In this document: positions 6,391-13,873 of the stretch, piece after piece | Position numbering within the stretch: the first letter of the stretch is position 1 | Layout of the letters: each line of letters opens with the position of its first letter | Source of the DNA: a virus | Virus record (IMG/VR): IMGVR_UViG_3300036770_000008 | Location: 1-20,439 of that record | Direction: 5' to 3' (one strand) | Length of the DNA stretch: 20,439 bases | The notes under the pieces: generated by a model | Database searches by the model: none | Told to the model about the DNA's origin: nothing | What the model saw: the letters and a program-made list of their open reading frames with translations, nothing else | Translations under genes and position numbers: made by a program

Positions 6391-8309
6391 TGTTGAAGGC
6401 TAAGCTTCTGGGGGCAACGGCTGCGGCTGAATCTCTGGCCATTGAGGACGTGTTCTCGACGTATCTCTACACGGGCAACGGCTCCACGCAGACAATCACC
6501 AACGATATTGACCTTGCTGGTGAGGGTGGGCTGGTTTGGATTAAATCCCGTAGTGCGGCCACGGACAATTTTTTGTTCGACACCCTTCGCGGCACAAACA
6601 ATGAAATCAATAGCAACACCACACAAGCCGCCGCGACTTTGGCTAATAGTGTAACTGCGTTTAACGCTGATGGGTTTTCCCTCGGGAGTGCTGCTGGTAT
6701 CAACGTCAGTGCTGCAACCTACGCCTCATGGACCTTCCGCAAGGCTGAGCGTTTCTTTGATGTTGTGACGTATACGGGGAACAATGTTCAAGGCCGCTCA
6801 ATTTCTCACAATCTTGGCACTGAGCCGGGGGTTATCCTTGTAAAAATAACTTCCGGGACAAGCGATAACTGGGTTGTTTATCATCGAAGCATCGGGGCAG
6901 GAAAGTTTCTTAAATTAAATGCAACGGACGCACAGCTTTCAAGCGTTGCGGTTTTCCCGACAATTCCGACAGATAGTGTTTTCTATGTTGGCAACGATAG
7001 TGCAGTAAACTGGTCTGGTGGCACCTACGTCGCCTACCTCTTCGCCCACGATCCCCTCGGCCCGTCTGGTGATGGCTCGGATGGGTTGATTTCGTGTGGG
7101 AGCTATACGGGGAATGGTTCTACCACTGGACCTGTGATTGATTTGGGGTGGGAACCGCAGTGGTTGCTTGTGAAGCGGTCCAACTCAACCAGTGACTGGA
7201 GCATCATTGATACAATGCGGGGATTTACCGCAGCGGGAGCAGACGATGAGCGACTTATTGCGAACACGATTGACAGCACACAATCGTTAGGCTCTGCCTT
7301 AGCACTAACTCCCACAGGGTTCAGCCTAACATCCACAATCGCTGAACTAAACGCCTCTGGTGGAACCTACATCTACATCGCCATCCGCCGTGGTCCTATG
7401 CGGGAACCTACGAGCGGGACGGAGGTGTTCCAGCCTGTTGCATACACTGGGACTGGCGCAGCGAGAGATATGACCGCAAGCCTCGGGGGCAGCCCAGACC
7501 TCGTGTATATTCGCAACAGGTCTGGCAGTGATAACCCTTTCTACACAAAACTCTCTGGGATTGGAAAATACCTGTGGACAAACTCCACAGCAGCAGAGGC
7601 ATCTTATACTAACGAAGTCACCGGGTGGCTAAATAACGGTTACAGATTGACGACCAACAATGTGAACTCTGTCAACAGTTTGGGGGCAAATTACGTCACC
7701 CATATGTTCCGCCGCGCACCGGGGTTCTTCGATGTGGTGGCGTATACTGGGGATGGCACTTTAAACCCGATAGGCCACAACCTAACTGTCAACCCAGAGT
7801 TAATCATCTTCAAGCGGAGAGCGTCTGTCCAAGATTGGTGGGTAATCCACTATGCAACGGATAAGTCTTTACGATTGAATACTACGGCTGCGGGAACAAC
7901 AGCGGATGCGTCCATCTATGGGCCAGTTACCCCCACAACTTTTGTCCCGTATCTCAACACGTCTGGGCTGACACATATTTCATACCTTTTCGCCTCTCTC
8001 CCCGGCATCAGCAAGGTGGGCAGCTACACGGGCAACGGCTCTAGCCAAACGATCAACTGCGGGTTTACGACAGGCGCACGGTTCGTCCTTATCAAGCGCA
8101 CTGACAGCACGGGTGATTGGTATGTCTGGGATACGGCAAGAGGCATCGTCACTGGCAACGATCCGCACTTGAGCCTGAACACGACTGCCGCAGAGGTGAC
8201 GACAAACGACACGATTGACCCGGCTTCGTCTGGCTTTATCGTCAATCAGGTTGCGGCGACCAATGTAAACGTGTCGTCTGCTTCCTATATTTTTATGGCG
8301 ATTAGCTAA
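6390..8309 (+). CDS. Large six-repeat fibre-like protein (DUF7483-like units)
   Basis: A 639-residue protein built of six diverged units of about 94-113 residues. Each begins with a YTGxG element, at residues 27, 128, 239, 352, 452 and 546. Each then has a strand pattern ILVKR or LVWIK, a Trp-containing D-W-x-(V/I) motif, and closes with a hydrophobic strand such as YVAYLFA, YIYIAI, YVTHMF or YIFMAI. I recall such units as DUF7483-like domains in marine and freshwater phage appendage proteins. A receptor-binding or decoration role is likely but inferred. The first and last units are GC-rich and share an exact 18-base DNA match, whereas the middle units use AT-richer codons, which suggests recombination. 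The start overlaps the previous stop. Confidence 0.72.
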   Translation: MLKAKLLGATAAAESLAIEDVFSTYLYTGNGSTQTITNDIDLAGEGGLVWIKSRSAATDNFLFDTLRGTNNEINSNTTQAAATLANSVTAFNADGFSLGSAAGINVSAATYASWTFRKAERFFDVVTYTGNNVQGRSISHNLGTEPGVILVKITSGTSDNWVVYHRSIGAGKFLKLNATDAQLSSVAVFPTIPTDSVFYVGNDSAVNWSGGTYVAYLFAHDPLGPSGDGSDGLISCGSYTGNGSTTGPVIDLGWEPQWLLVKRSNSTSDWSIIDTMRGFTAAGADDERLIANTIDSTQSLGSALALTPTGFSLTSTIAELNASGGTYIYIAIRRGPMREPTSGTEVFQPVAYTGTGAARDMTASLGGSPDLVYIRNRSGSDNPFYTKLSGIGKYLWTNSTAAEASYTNEVTGWLNNGYRLTTNNVNSVNSLGANYVTHMFRRAPGFFDVVAYTGDGTLNPIGHNLTVNPELIIFKRRASVQDWWVIHYATDKSLRLNTTAAGTTADASIYGPVTPTTFVPYLNTSGLTHISYLFASLPGISKVGSYTGNGSSQTINCGFTTGARFVLIKRTDSTGDWYVWDTARGIVTGNDPHLSLNTTAAEVTTNDTIDPASSGFIVNQVAATNVNVSSASYIFMAIS

Positions 8310-8338
8310 TCAACCCCATCACAGAAAGGTCAACTGAC

Positions 8339-8818
8339 ATGGGTGACTACAGACACAAAGTAACGGGCGAGGTGAAGTCGCAGGGTGAGTGGCGGTCGGC
8401 CAACCCTAACATCTCCATGCCTCGCACTTGGAACCAGAACGTCCTCGATGCACTAAACATCGAAGCCGTCTTTGAGGCCCCTAAGCCTGACACTGGCCCG
8501 TACCAGAACGCAGCCCGCAATGGTGTAACTCAAGATGCCAATGGCAACTGGGTGCAGGCTTGGGCTGTCGTTGACATGTTCAGCACAGACGCCGAAGGCA
8601 CCAAAGCTGAGAAGGAAGCTGCGTATCAGGCTGGCCTTGACGCAGAGGCAGCCAAGGCCGCTCGCTCCCAGCGTGACAGCCTGCTTGCCGCGACCGATTG
8701 GATGGCTTTGTCCGACGTAACCATGAGCGCAGAGATGGCTACCTATCGGCAGGCGCTTCGTGATATAACGGCTCAAGAGGGCTTCCCGCACAGCGTGAAC
8801 TGGCCCGCCAAGCCGTAA
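8339..8818 (+). CDS. Tail assembly chaperone-like protein (Phage_tail_APC type)
   Basis: A 159-residue protein. The C-terminal part has SQRDSLLAATDWMALSD, then YRQALRDITAQEGFP and the end VNWPAKP. This is the hallmark of the phage tail assembly chaperone family PF16778 and related fibre assembly proteins. The N-terminal half (residues 1-75, with HKVTGEVKSQGEWR and DTGPYQNAARNGV) is less familiar and may contact the fibre. An AAAGG site sits 9 bases before the ATG. Its position just after the large fibre-like gene is what would be expected for a chaperone or cap of that fibre. Confidence 0.75.
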   Translation: MGDYRHKVTGEVKSQGEWRSANPNISMPRTWNQNVLDALNIEAVFEAPKPDTGPYQNAARNGVTQDANGNWVQAWAVVDMFSTDAEGTKAEKEAAYQAGLDAEAAKAARSQRDSLLAATDWMALSDVTMSAEMATYRQALRDITAQEGFPHSVNWPAKP

Positions 8819-8827
8819 GGAGCGCAC

Positions 8828-10306
8828 ATGCCGCTTGTCCCGCTTCAAATACCGCCGGGCATTTCTCGCAAGGGAACTGCCCTAGAAAGCACGGGGCGCT
8901 GGTTTGACGGCTCGCTCGTTCGCTGGAAAGATGGCGTCATGCAGCCCGTCGGTGGATGGGTTCAGCGGGGCGATGCAACGGCTACAGGCGTGGCTCGCGG
9001 GGCTGTTGCATGGCGTGCGAACAACGGCACGCGATGGCTGGCCTTTGGGACGCACAACGCGCTGAAAGTCATGGGTGCCAGCAACACCGTAACCGACATT
9101 ACGCCGACCGGGCTGACGGCTGGCATTGTCAGCGCAGATGCAAATGATGGATACGGCGGCGGGCTTTATGGCGTCAGCTTCTACGGAACCGAGCGGCCAG
9201 AAGGCGAAACTCCGATCCCGGCGACAACTTGGTCGCTGGACAACTGGGGCGAATACCTCGTCGCTTGCTCCAGTGCGGACGGCGACATTTACGAATGGAC
9301 GCTAAACACGGCAAACGATGCCGTTGTCGTGACCAACGCGCCGACGAACAACAGCGGCATCCTTGTCACCGAGGAGCGGTTCCTGTTCGCCCTGGGCGCT
9401 GGCGGAAACCCCCGCAAAGTCCAGTGGTCAGACCGGGAAAACAACACGGTCTGGACGCCCAGCACGACAAACGAGGCGGGCGATCTGGAGTTACAGACCA
9501 GCGGCCAGATCATGCTTGGGCTTCGCACGCGCGGGCAGGCTCTGATCCTGACCGACGTGGATGCGCATACAGCGACGTATCAAGGCCCGCCTTTTGTCTA
9601 TGGCTTTGAGCGTGTCGGCTCGTCTTGCGGGGCTGCATCACGCAACTGCGCGGCCGCCGTTGATGCGGGCGTGTTCTGGATGAGCCGCGACGGGTTTTAT
9701 TCCTTCACGGGCGGCGGCGTGCAGCCGTTGGCATCAGAGGTGTCGGATTACGTCTTCAGCAACCTAAACCTCGCGCAAATCTCTAAGGTCGCCTGCGTGG
9801 CAAACGGCCTGCAAAACGAGGTTTGGTGGTTCTACCCATCAGCCACATCAAGCGAAAACGACAGATATGTCGCATTCAACTATGCTGAAGGATACTGGAC
9901 CATCGGCGCTCTGGCCCGCACTTGCGGCGTCGATGCTGGCGTATTCCGCAACCCGATTATGATCGCGCCGACCGGGCCTATTTACGCGCACGAAACCGGC
10001 TGGAACTATGAGGGCGCTGAGGTTTACGTTGAAAGCGGCCCGGTGCAGATCGGCGTTGGCGATCAAACGATGATGGCCAAAGAGTTGATCCCGGACGAGA
10101 AAACGCAGGGCGACGTGACCACGACGTTCAAGACCCGGTTCTATCCGAATGACACTGAGCGGTCTTATGGCCCATATTCGATGGCGGCACCGACCAGCGT
10201 GCGGTTTAGCGGGCGTCAGGTTTCGATGCGCGTTGTCGGCGCGCGTCTGGCTGATTGGCGCTGGGGCATCCCGAGGCTTGACGTTGATGCTGGGGGCCGT
10301 CGATGA
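8828..10306 (+). CDS. Tail nozzle/hub-like protein (P22 gp10-type)
   Basis: A 492-residue protein that probably forms the tail tube or nozzle below the adaptor and helps keep the DNA inside. It starts PLVPLQIPPGISRKGTALES, followed by GRWFDGSLVRWKDG. These openings are typical of podoviral nozzle or stabilisation proteins. Repeated beta-propeller-like blades follow: WLAFGTHNALKV, WGEYLVACSSADGDIYEW, RFLFALGAGGNPRKVQWSDR, FWMSRDGFYSFTGGGVQPL and WTIGALARTCGVDAG. A strong AAGGAG site (8817-8822) fixes the start. It overlaps the next gene as ATGA. The family name is by resemblance to P22 gp10 and T7 gp12 type proteins. Confidence 0.78.
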   Translation: MPLVPLQIPPGISRKGTALESTGRWFDGSLVRWKDGVMQPVGGWVQRGDATATGVARGAVAWRANNGTRWLAFGTHNALKVMGASNTVTDITPTGLTAGIVSADANDGYGGGLYGVSFYGTERPEGETPIPATTWSLDNWGEYLVACSSADGDIYEWTLNTANDAVVVTNAPTNNSGILVTEERFLFALGAGGNPRKVQWSDRENNTVWTPSTTNEAGDLELQTSGQIMLGLRTRGQALILTDVDAHTATYQGPPFVYGFERVGSSCGAASRNCAAAVDAGVFWMSRDGFYSFTGGGVQPLASEVSDYVFSNLNLAQISKVACVANGLQNEVWWFYPSATSSENDRYVAFNYAEGYWTIGALARTCGVDAGVFRNPIMIAPTGPIYAHETGWNYEGAEVYVESGPVQIGVGDQTMMAKELIPDEKTQGDVTTTFKTRFYPNDTERSYGPYSMAAPTSVRFSGRQVSMRVVGARLADWRWGIPRLDVDAGGRR

Positions 10307-10956
10307 GGTTTGGCATCCCGGTCATCGGGCAGGATTTGCGCGGGTGGGGCGAGGAGTTGCGCCGTTTTCTCGCGCGGACGTGGGATAACCTCAGCTTCAA
10401 ATCGAGCGATGCCAGCCCGACGGCAGACGGCATTATCCTGTGGGACGCGGCTGGTGGTTATCCTGTCGTTTCAAAAAATGACGAATGGCGGCAGATCGTG
10501 CTGGCCGACGGATACGCGACATTCGGTCAAGACGCTGACATCACGGCCGCTGCGGCCGACACGGCTTATAAAATTGCGCTGGATAACATTTCTGCGCAAG
10601 GAATAACCCTGACCGGCTCGCCGCTGACCGAGATCACCTTTGTCGAGGGCGGTCTGTATTCAATCGCCTTCACCGCGCAAATCGCCAGCACGTCAAGCAG
10701 CACGGTAAACTTTCGGTTTTGGCCGCGCGTCAACACGGTTGATGTGACGGGCAGCACGATTGTTGCCAGTCTGCACAACAACGGCGCGACGATTACGGTT
10801 TCCCGCACGGCTATCTTCAATTTTGCGGCTGGCGACGTGTTGAATGCGATGTGGGCCACTGATAGCACGTCTGGAAGCCTGAAGGCGCACGCGGCGACGT
10901 CTTACGCCCCGGCCGCACCGTCTGTCACGATGGCCATCAACAGGATACAGGCATGA
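10303..10956 (+). CDS. Virion protein with TNF/C1q-like beta-sandwich
   Basis: A 217-residue protein. The N-terminal part (1-75) has RFGIPVIGQDLRGWGEELRR and a WDNLSF...ILWDAAGGYP region. The C-terminal part (about 85-217) reads as a compact beta-sandwich: FVEGGLYSIAFTAQIAS, then VNFRFWPRVNTVDV, then VSRTAIFNFAAGDVLNAMW. This alternation of strands with a GxYxIxF entry and an F-x-AGD-x-(L/I) turn is the usual signature of C1q/TNF-like trimeric heads in phage fibres. A trimeric receptor-binding tip or spike is a reasonable inference. ATGA overlaps join it to both neighbours. Confidence 0.65.
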   Translation: MRFGIPVIGQDLRGWGEELRRFLARTWDNLSFKSSDASPTADGIILWDAAGGYPVVSKNDEWRQIVLADGYATFGQDADITAAAADTAYKIALDNISAQGITLTGSPLTEITFVEGGLYSIAFTAQIASTSSSTVNFRFWPRVNTVDVTGSTIVASLHNNGATITVSRTAIFNFAAGDVLNAMWATDSTSGSLKAHAATSYAPAAPSVTMAINRIQA

Positions 10957-11309
10957 CGCTTCTGGAACACTGCCGCAAGTGGATCGAGGATGCGCTGGAA
11001 TACAGCGGTGGGACGCATGACTTCCAAGATGTGGCAGATGGTATCCTGAGCGGGCGGATGCAGTTGTGGCCCGCTGAAAAGGGGTGCGCTGTCACCGAAA
11101 TCGTTGAGTTTCCCAAGAAGAGAACTCTCAACGTGTTCCTTGCTGGCGGCGAAATGGACACTATTGTTGACATGCTTAAAAGCGCGGAAACATGGGGCAA
11201 AGCTCAGGGCTGTTCTGCAATGACAGTCGCTGGCCGAAAAGGCTGGAAACGAGTGCTTGCCCCACACGGCTTCAATGAGGTTTTCACCGTTCTTGAGCTG
11301 AAAATTTAG
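10953..11309 (+). CDS. Small phage protein with GNAT-like features
   Basis: A 118-residue protein with LLEHCRKWIEDALEYSGGTH at the start, QLWPAEKGCAVTEIVEFPKK in the middle, a strand LNVFLAGGEMD, and a final helix-loop ETWGKAQGCSAMTVAGRKGW with VLAPHGFNEVFTVLE. The later half resembles the acyl-CoA-binding end of GNAT acetyltransferases (A..GC....V.GR.GW.R.L..HGF). The protein is shorter than a complete enzyme and the Q/R-x-x-G-x-G/A loop is not clear, so activity is doubtful. Such proteins are often found among tail genes of podovirus-like phages. It starts in the stop of the preceding gene and its TAG meets the stop of the endonuclease gene on the other strand. Confidence 0.6.
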   Translation: MTLLEHCRKWIEDALEYSGGTHDFQDVADGILSGRMQLWPAEKGCAVTEIVEFPKKRTLNVFLAGGEMDTIVDMLKSAETWGKAQGCSAMTVAGRKGWKRVLAPHGFNEVFTVLELKI

Positions 11310-11839
11310 CGGCCGTGATTCGGGTGAAACCCTAATTTTTCTTGCTCAAGCATGCGCGCAAGCGCGGCCTCTTCTTTTGTTCGAAACAGTCCAATGTGTC
11401 GTCGCTTGCCGTCAAAATTTATATAAGCTCTCCAAGAGCCAGTCTCTTTGTGGAGATTAACCCCAACAAAGCCGCTTTTGTTGTCTGACCGTCGTTTTAG
11501 GTTTCTTTGGTTTTCCGCGTGCGCAACGCACCTTAAGTTTGCAATCCTATTGTCGCATGGGTCACCGTTGATGTGATCTATTTCGGGGAAGTCTTTCACG
11601 CCGTAAGACATCGACCATGCTATCCTGTGCGCCAGATACTTTATCCCATTGAGAGACACGACTATGTGGCCGCTTTTGTTTTTGCTGCCCGCTACTTTCC
11701 CGCCTATGCTGGAGATGTGGCCAGATGTCATCCCATTCGGCCTTTTCGACGGCCTATCGCGCCAAACAAGAGCGCCAGATGCCGGGTTGTAATCTAGCAA
11801 TTGACGGAGCAGTTCTGGCTCTGGTAGGGTTTTAAGCAT
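11306..11839 (-). CDS. HNH endonuclease with AP2-like DNA-binding domain
   Basis: A 177-residue free-standing nuclease on the minus strand, the only gene so oriented. The N-terminus LLRQLLDYNPASGALVWRDR is typical of this family. The HNH core has AHRIAWSMSYG (His71) and EIDHINGDPCDNRIANLR (His89, Asn97), followed by AHAENQRNLK. The C-terminus SGFVGVNLHKETGSWRAYI, with HIGLFRTKEEAALAR, is an AP2-like DNA-binding module (about 118-165). The start at 11839 is chosen because GGAGGT (plus-strand ACCTCC, 11844-11849) lies four bases before this ATG; longer forms would start at 11851 or 11881 without such a site. It overlaps the convergent upstream gene by four bases. It is likely a homing endonuclease inserted between structural genes. 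Its bases are locally AT-richer than those of its neighbours. Confidence 0.88.
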   Translation of the reverse strand: MLKTLPEPELLRQLLDYNPASGALVWRDRPSKRPNGMTSGHISSIGGKVAGSKNKSGHIVVSLNGIKYLAHRIAWSMSYGVKDFPEIDHINGDPCDNRIANLRCVAHAENQRNLKRRSDNKSGFVGVNLHKETGSWRAYINFDGKRRHIGLFRTKEEAALARMLEQEKLGFHPNHGR

Positions 11840-11863
11840 TAAGACCTCCATCGTCTTGATCGC

Positions 11864-11901
11864 GCCCCCGGCTGGTAGCACAGCGTGGGGGCTTTCTCTT
11901 T
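11864..11901 (+). terminator. Rho-independent terminator before the internal virion genes
   Basis: The arm GCCCCCGGCTG (11864-11874) pairs with CAGCGTGGGGGC (11881-11892) around the loop GTAGCA, with a small internal bulge. The T-rich run TTTCTCTTT (11893-11901) follows on the plus strand. It would stop plus-strand transcripts that have read through the antisense endonuclease gene. Structure and T-run resemble the terminator at 253-289. Confidence 0.72.
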
Positions 11902-11927
11902 CACCTTTGCAGAATTCATGCTATTGT
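11900..11927 (+). promoter_or_regulatory. Possible promoter of the internal virion block
   Basis: The sequence TTCACC (11900-11905) is followed after 16 bases by TATTGT (11922-11927), which has a TGC just before it (extended -10 form). It lies between a terminator and the first gene of the internal virion block, as the TATAAT at 305-310 does for the terminase block. The match is imperfect. On the other strand the same place holds a perfect TTGACA (11930-11925) that could be the -35 of a promoter for the endonuclease gene, but no good -10 follows. Confidence 0.3.
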
Positions 11928-11954
11928 CAAGCCGACTAGACCAAGAGGATAGAC

Positions 11955-12632
11955 ATGAGCGGCGGAAAAGGCGGCACGCAGACCACTGAGGTCAAAATCC
12001 CCGAATGGCTGGAAGCGGCGGCCAGAGAGAATTTGGCTCGCGGTCAGGCCGTCGCCAACATCGGTTATACCCCGTATTATGGCCCTGACGTTGCTGCGAT
12101 GACGCCGATGCAATTGGCGGCCATTCAAGGCACAAGCAGCGCGGCTGGTGCATTCGGCCTGCCCGGCGGCGGCATGACCGGCATGGAAGGCATGCCGACG
12201 CCTCAAACCTTCGCGGGGGGCGTGCAGGGCTACTCGTCTGGCGGTCTTTACGATCAGGCCCTTGCTGAATTGCAAACACGGCGGCCCGGCCAATACAATG
12301 CCATCACTGGCATGTTCGTTGACCCGATTACTGGTGCTGCACCTGTCAGCACTTTCGACCCGATTGCGACACTTCCTGTGCTGCCAACGCCTGCCATCCC
12401 TCCGGCAAACGGTCAGCGTGATGATCGTGGGCGTGATGGAGATCGCGGCATGTCGCGCTCGACTAATGCGAACGATGGCGGCTTCACCAGCGTTCGAGAC
12501 ATGTTTGACGGCGGTGGGCCGGGTCGCAGCGGCACTACATTTTCTGGCGGCCCGCTTTCTGGGGCTGCCAATCGTGCAGGAATTGGCCCTATCGGGCGTG
12601 ACGGCGGCGGCGGCATGGGACGGGGGAAATAA
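11955..12632 (+). CDS. Glycine-rich virion-associated protein, unknown function
   Basis: A 225-residue protein. The N-terminus SGGKGGTQTTEVKIPEWLEA with ARENLARGQAVANIGY and TPYYGPDVAAMTPMQLAA is a pattern I recognise from phage proteins located just before internal virion proteins. The remaining part is rich in glycine, proline and arginine (GGGMTGMEGMP, RDDRGRDGDRG, DGGGGMGRGK) and looks disordered. It is probably a small structural or ejected protein. The ATG has AAGAGGA at 11943-11949. The next gene starts two bases after its TAA. No enzymatic motif is visible. Confidence 0.65.
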   Translation: MSGGKGGTQTTEVKIPEWLEAAARENLARGQAVANIGYTPYYGPDVAAMTPMQLAAIQGTSSAAGAFGLPGGGMTGMEGMPTPQTFAGGVQGYSSGGLYDQALAELQTRRPGQYNAITGMFVDPITGAAPVSTFDPIATLPVLPTPAIPPANGQRDDRGRDGDRGMSRSTNANDGGFTSVRDMFDGGGPGRSGTTFSGGPLSGAANRAGIGPIGRDGGGGMGRGK

Positions 12633-12634
12633 TC

Positions 12635-13873
12635 ATGGCTGGTGGATCGAATCCAAGACGAGTCGCAACCCCGGCTGCTGCGCCAGCCACTGTTCCTGCG
12701 GTAGCGGTTCGCCGGGGTCCTACGCCGTTTAACAGCACGCCTGTTCGCCCGGCTCCAATGCAAGCAACTGTCATGCCGCAGCCCGCAGCGCCGACGCAGC
12801 CCGCCGCACCAGCGCAGCCGAACATCTTCCAACAGTCGGCTGGCGCTTACACGGGCGCGATTAATGCTGCCAACGCGGCGGCGGCATTCCAGCCGCAGCA
12901 GGTCGGAACATCGTTTGGCTACACGCCAGACGCGGTGGCTACGAATTTCGGGTATACGCCAGATGCCCTGACGGCTGAGCGCGTTGGAACGACTTTCGGA
13001 TATGACCCGCAACAGGTGGCTGCGCAGGCCGCCCTCGGCGGTATCCAGCAGTATTTCAACCCGTATGAGCAGCAGGTCATTGAGGCATCCATGGGCGACC
13101 TTGAGCGCCAGCGTATGCGGCAAATGGCTCAGATGGGCGCGCAAGCGACTGCCGCCCGCGCTTTCGGCGGTTCTCGCCAAGGCGTTGCCCAAGCTCTGAC
13201 CAATGAAGCCTTCGCACAGCAGGGCGGGCAACTTGCATCGCAGCTTCGTGCGCAGGGCTTCCAAACGGCCCTCGGCGCATCTCAGCAAGACGTTGCCAAC
13301 CAGCTTCAGGCCGCTCTGGCCAACCAGGGCGCGTCTGCCCGCGCGGCAGAGTTTGGGCAAGCGACAACGCTGCAAGCCCAGCAGGCCAACCAAGCCGCTG
13401 CGTTGCAGGCTGCGCAGGCCAACCAGGCTGCCCGTGCGGCGGCGGCACAGTTTGCGCAAGCGCAACGCGCACAGGCCGAGCAAGCCAATCAGGCTGCCCG
13501 TGCGGCTGCTGCGCAGTTCGGCCAGTCAACCGGCTTGCAGGCCCAACTCGCCAATCAGTCTTCCGGTCTGACTGCGGCCGGGCTGCGCGCCGGTGCGGCT
13601 GGCACGCTTGGCGGCCTTGCGCAGCAGGGCCTAAACATGGGCCAGAGCATCGCCCAGCAGCAGATGCAACAGGGTCTGCTCCAGCAGGGCATCAACCAAG
13701 CCCTTATCGACGCGGGCCGCAATCAGTATGCTGGCTTCACGGGCGCTCCTGGGCAGTCGCTTAACGCTACATTGGCGGCACTTGGCGGCGCGAATATGGG
13801 CCAGCAGACACAGACGACGACTCAGCGGCCTGGGTTGCTGAATTATCTCGGTCTGGGCCTGGGACTGGTATAA
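12635..13873 (+). CDS. Ala/Gln-rich internal virion (ejection-type) protein
   Basis: A 412-residue protein with a proline/alanine-rich N-terminus (1-65), then three FGY(T/D)P repeats at about 94, 105 and 121, and the segment QQYFNPYEQQVIEASMGDLE followed by RQRMRQMAQMGAQATAARAF and GGSRQGVAQALTNEAF. From residue 200 it is a long helix of A/Q-rich heptad-like repeats, including an exact 12-residue repeat ANQAARAAAAQF at 262-273 and 284-295. Such proteins are usually packed inside the head and ejected with the DNA, or form a channel through the cell envelope. That role is inferred from composition and position. The stop overlaps the next start (TAATG). Confidence 0.7.
   Translation: MAGGSNPRRVATPAAAPATVPAVAVRRGPTPFNSTPVRPAPMQATVMPQPAAPTQPAAPAQPNIFQQSAGAYTGAINAANAAAAFQPQQVGTSFGYTPDAVATNFGYTPDALTAERVGTTFGYDPQQVAAQAALGGIQQYFNPYEQQVIEASMGDLERQRMRQMAQMGAQATAARAFGGSRQGVAQALTNEAFAQQGGQLASQLRAQGFQTALGASQQDVANQLQAALANQGASARAAEFGQATTLQAQQANQAAALQAAQANQAARAAAAQFAQAQRAQAEQANQAARAAAAQFGQSTGLQAQLANQSSGLTAAGLRAGAAGTLGGLAQQGLNMGQSIAQQQMQQGLLQQGINQALIDAGRNQYAGFTGAPGQSLNATLAALGGANMGQQTQTTTQRPGLLNYLGLGLGLV

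Noticed and set aside
12413-13483. Long minus-strand open frame of 356 codons rich in Leu and Arg
   Set aside because: It is the antisense shadow of the Ala/Gln-rich protein; Ala and Gln codons read as Arg, Leu and Cys on the other strand.
12635-13873. CRISPR-like or tandem DNA repeat array in the Ala/Gln-rich region
   Set aside because: The repeats are diverged, in frame and without unique spacers; they reflect protein repeats.
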